Shown here: piece after piece, positions 61,871 to 64,000 of the stretch
Layout of the letters: each line of letters opens with the position of its first letter
How positions within the stretch are numbered: the first letter of the stretch is position 1
Virus record (IMG/VR): IMGVR_UViG_3300013116_000108
Location: 1 to 64,000 of that record
DNA: 64,000 bases
Strand: one strand, 5' to 3'
Origin: a virus
Position numbers and translations under genes: made by a program
Notes under the pieces: generated by a model
Database searches by the model: none
What the model was told of the DNA's origin: nothing
Seen by the model: only the letters and a program-made list of their open reading frames with translations

Positions 61871-62549
61871 CTGATTGACGATAGTATGTTTGGACTCTGT
61901 TTAACCAATGTTCAGTAAAAAGTTCAAATTCCTCACCTTTTAGCACCCATTTTTGGAATTCAAAGTCTTTGCTACACATTAAAATAACACCTTGTTTAAT
62001 GTTAGTTTCGTATACTTCATTGTGTGCTAAGGCATAGGCTACTAACTGTGTTTTATAATCATCTACCCATTCGTCTTTTTTAGGTTTATTTGTTTGTTTA
62101 AAATCAATAATACTAGGTTCGCCGTTAAAAACACCTACAGCATCAGTTGTACCAGCATATAATTCTGGGAAATACATAGGAACTTCTGTTCCCCATATTT
62201 CATCAACATCACACATACCTTCATCAATAATAACTTGTGCCATTTTATTTGCTTGTTGGCTAAATGGATTAGATCCAGGAGAATTTAATACACTTTCAAT
62301 ACAATAATCTTCTAGGTATTTGTGCATCCTAGTACCGCGTCCTGCCGCCTCAGTAACAATTTCTTGTGCTTTTGCTTCACCTACACGTTTTTTCCAATTA
62401 GCAAGTGCTTGACGCTTTTCCTCGCTTTTAGTTTTATCAAGTATAGTCGTAACACTAGGAACGGCTGTGCCGTTAGGAGTCGTGTAAAGGCGTTTGCCTT
62501 CAACACTATTTCGTTTTAATTGAGTGTATTGGAACTTTTCTGTGATCAT
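61866..62549 (-). CDS. PD-(D/E)XK nuclease (RecB/Cas4-like)
   Basis: The 227-residue protein contains GTTDAVGVFNGEPSIIDFKQTNKPK with the D...D-x-K catalytic core, followed by YKTQLVAYALA (motif QxxxY). This is the RecB/Cas4-like nuclease pattern. A role in phage DNA end processing is likely. The promoter spacing suggests a leaderless mRNA, with the ATG at or next to the transcription start. Confidence 0.82.
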   Translation of the reverse strand: MITEKFQYTQLKRNSVEGKRLYTTPNGTAVPSVTTILDKTKSEEKRQALANWKKRVGEAKAQEIVTEAAGRGTRMHKYLEDYCIESVLNSPGSNPFSQQANKMAQVIIDEGMCDVDEIWGTEVPMYFPELYAGTTDAVGVFNGEPSIIDFKQTNKPKKDEWVDDYKTQLVAYALAHNEVYETNIKQGVILMCSKDFEFQKWVLKGEEFELFTEHWLNRVQTYYRQSA

Positions 62550-62555
62550 TTACAA

Positions 62556-62584
62556 AGTATAACAGGTTTACAACCTGCTGTCAA
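62556..62584 (-). promoter_or_regulatory. Sigma70-type promoter with palindromic operator in the spacer
   Basis: TTGACA (62584-62579) and TATACT (62561-62556) are 17 bases apart on the minus strand. Within the spacer lies a perfect inverted repeat, CAGGTT-TAC-AACCTG (62563-62577), suitable for a dimeric repressor. Only 6 bases separate the -10 from the ATG. Confidence 0.8.
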
Positions 62585-62601
62585 GTCTATTTGACTTTAA
62601 T

Positions 62602-63060
62602 TTACCACTTACGACAACTCCAGTACCTTGCTTTTGTCTTAGGTCCTGGATTATCACAGTTATGCCTTGCTCTAAATGATTTTCTTGCTTTAGGATTATT
62701 CTTTCTAATTTTCATAGCCTTGCCCTTAACACTAGAACCGCCATGACCAAAGTTTACTTTTTTAACATTTCCTGTTTTAGGATCTTTAACATAAACTTTA
62801 AATTTCTTAACGTCACCTTGCATTGGCTTGTTAAGTTTTACTTTACGACCTTGATACTCTGCTTCAAACGTATCACTTTCATCAATACTATAACCTAAGT
62901 ATCCGTAGTCTTCAAAAAATTCGTTATCACTATCGTATGAATATTCAGTTTCGCTAACTTTTACACAGTTATTAACACGTTTACCTTTGTTTTTTCCTGT
63001 GCCGGGTTTAGTTCCTTGTTTTTTGTAACCATCCCAACAATCTATTTCACTTATTCTCAT
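62602..63060 (-). CDS. Conserved T4-like phage protein, basic C-terminus
   Basis: The 152-residue protein starts MRISEIDCWDGYKKQGTKP, is acidic in the middle (DNEFFEDYGYLGYSIDESD) and has a strongly basic C-terminus (KIRKNNPKARKSFRARHNCDNPG). I recall similar proteins in marine T4-like phages, probably virion-associated. The cysteines and basic tail could mean DNA or metal binding. Confidence 0.6.
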   Translation of the reverse strand: MRISEIDCWDGYKKQGTKPGTGKNKGKRVNNCVKVSETEYSYDSDNEFFEDYGYLGYSIDESDTFEAEYQGRKVKLNKPMQGDVKKFKVYVKDPKTGNVKKVNFGHGGSSVKGKAMKIRKNNPKARKSFRARHNCDNPGPKTKARYWSCRKW

Positions 63061-63064
63061 AAAT

Positions 63065-63397
63065 TTACCTTCTTTTGTTTAATGCTCGTTTGGCCATATC
63101 ATCTACTTTTTTATCAGCATCTATTTCTGGCTCTTCAGCGTCGATTGAATCATTGTCTATTTCATCAGGGGATTTTAGTATAATACTATCCTGATTTATG
63201 TCAGCGATAAGGTTTTGTAAATTAGGATTTTCGTCGTATGCTTTTTTAATAGCAGGATAACTTAAAGGTATTCCCATTTTTTGACCCATAGCAATAAAGG
63301 CCTTCATAGGCATTTCTTTGTTGTCACCTTCTATTTTGTTGGCTAGGAAAGCCATTAATGAAGATAATTTAGTAGGAGCAAACTCAACGAGTCGCAT
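63065..63397 (-). CDS. Hypothetical phage protein
   Basis: The 110-residue product is helical at the start (FAPTKLSSLMAFLANKIEGDNK) with an acidic middle and a basic end. It overlaps the next gene by one base and is likely in the same virion-type operon. Function unknown. Confidence 0.5.
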   Translation of the reverse strand: MRLVEFAPTKLSSLMAFLANKIEGDNKEMPMKAFIAMGQKMGIPLSYPAIKKAYDENPNLQNLIADINQDSIILKSPDEIDNDSIDAEEPEIDADKKVDDMAKRALNKRR

Positions 63398-63981
63398 TAG
63401 CGTTCCTCTCTGTCTAACCCCGGTTCACCTTCAGTTCCGCCTTCTGGAGCATCTAAGTCCATAGCAGGAATTTCAGCATCTAAATCTAAATCGCCTGCTG
63501 GTTCCATAGCATCAGCACCATCTTCAGGTTCAGCACCTAAGTCAATACCTGTTTCTTCACCAGTTAACATTCTAGCGGCACTATCCATTCCACTTCTTGC
63601 TGATTCAACAGCACTTAAACAAGTTTCAATTGTTCCTTTAGCGGCATTTGAGAATCCATCTGCTTTATCTTGGCCCATTTCATCTCTAATAGCATCTACT
63701 AATGGTGGAAGGTTTTCATTTTGTAATTCGCCTAGTTGCTCTTGCATTTTTTGAAGTTGGTCAACCATATCTTTAGCGGCTAATACTAATTCTGCTGATT
63801 CCATTTCGCCTTCTTTTAAAATGCCTTCTTTAATTTTTAACATTCTTTTACTTCTTTTATCTAACTGTTGCATTATTCTAACGTTAGATAAACTTGCTGA
63901 CATAACGTTTTCTAGTAAGTCTAGTAATGGAACTAGACCTTCCATAAAGTTTGCCGGAACGCTTTTACCTGCTTTTGCCAT
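63397..63981 (-). CDS. Virion or scaffold-type helical protein
   Basis: The 194-residue product is mainly amphipathic helix (VPLLDLLENVMSASLSNVRIMQQL, AKDMVDQLQKMQEQLGEL) with an Asp/Glu/Pro/Gly-rich C-terminal tail. This suits a scaffold or assembly chaperone, but no family name is certain. The frame is complete; 19 bases of upstream DNA remain in the window. Confidence 0.5.
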   Translation of the reverse strand: MAKAGKSVPANFMEGLVPLLDLLENVMSASLSNVRIMQQLDKRSKRMLKIKEGILKEGEMESAELVLAAKDMVDQLQKMQEQLGELQNENLPPLVDAIRDEMGQDKADGFSNAAKGTIETCLSAVESARSGMDSAARMLTGEETGIDLGAEPEDGADAMEPAGDLDLDAEIPAMDLDAPEGGTEGEPGLDREER

Positions 63982-64000
63982 CTTAAGGGCATTTATGGCT

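Noticed and set aside
1-64000. Bacterial chromosome or plasmid rather than phage
   Set aside because: The gp41/gp61 pair, T4-type flap nuclease, class Ia reductase cluster, fibre proteins and the dense overlapping layout fit a T4-like phage; no ribosomal operons, partition genes or transposases are seen.

Overview
The window is a piece of a lytic, T4-like marine myovirus genome. It is AT-rich and very tightly packed, with start/stop overlaps of the ATGA and TAATG type. It carries a T4-type replication set: DnaB-like helicase, gp61-like primase, RNase H-type flap nuclease, DexA-like exonuclease, and a class Ia ribonucleotide reductase with glutaredoxin. It also carries genes often seen in marine T4-like phages: MoxR/VWA pair, UvdE, SpeD, QueC/D/E, Hsp20, thermonuclease and SleB hydrolase. 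A two-piece, circularly permuted tmRNA gene with an alphaproteobacterial-style tag (ANDNVFHEDFALAA), a bS21 gene and the low G+C suggest an alphaproteobacterial host, with SAR11/Pelagibacter as best guess. The host is inferred, not proven.

Layout. Positions 43-18485 are on the plus strand: a giant surface subtilase; a phosphoribosyltransferase; queD, clpP and queE behind a sigma70 promoter with a possible regulatory RNA leader; the RNase H-type nuclease; a MoxR ATPase and VWA metallopeptidase-like protein; small phage proteins; then a GNAT-like protein, a minimal adenylate-forming enzyme and a P-loop protein. From 18467 to the right end nearly everything is on the minus strand. Within it: uvdE; a structural/fibre block (19.5-21.9 kb); methyltransferase, tRNA-Ala, speD, tRNA-Thr and amidinotransferase 1 (21.9-24.7 kb); an orphan block (24.7-28.6 kb) with one plus-strand Bpt/Ate1-like gene; a curli/FecR/CHASE2-cyclase island (29.0-36.2 kb); queC, Dam-like methylase, GMP reductase, nucleotidyltransferase, DexA-like exonuclease, clpS and hsp20 (36.3-40.8 kb); bS21, clpX, a coiled-coil membrane protein with a probable -1 frameshift, helicase and primase (41-49.3 kb); metalloprotease, lysis hydrolase, nuclease and amidinotransferase 2 (49.4-53 kb); a porin and the tmRNA (53-54.4 kb); amidinotransferase 3, glutaredoxin, nrdB and nrdA (54.4-59.8 kb); and tail fibre, nuclease and virion-type proteins to the end.

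How the genes may work together. The most striking theme is protein tagging and destruction. One 64-kb piece of phage DNA encodes a tmRNA whose tag ends in the ClpX degron LAA; a ClpX with its tag-reading RKH loop and ClpP-docking IGF loop; ClpP; the N-degron adaptor ClpS; and a GNAT-fold protein resembling the aminoacyl-protein transferases that create N-degrons. A second theme is the cell surface: curli secretion channel CsgG with CsgF, two curlin-like repeat proteins, a FecR-domain protein, a CHASE2 nucleotide cyclase, a porin and an autotransporter-like subtilase. A third is small-molecule metabolism: three amidinotransferase paralogues, SpeD, GMP reductase, a purine-type phosphoribosyltransferase and the 7-deazaguanine genes. 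Early genes have near-consensus sigma70 promoters (TTGAC[A/T], 17-18 bp, TATAAT); a T4-late-like ATAAATA motif precedes several others.
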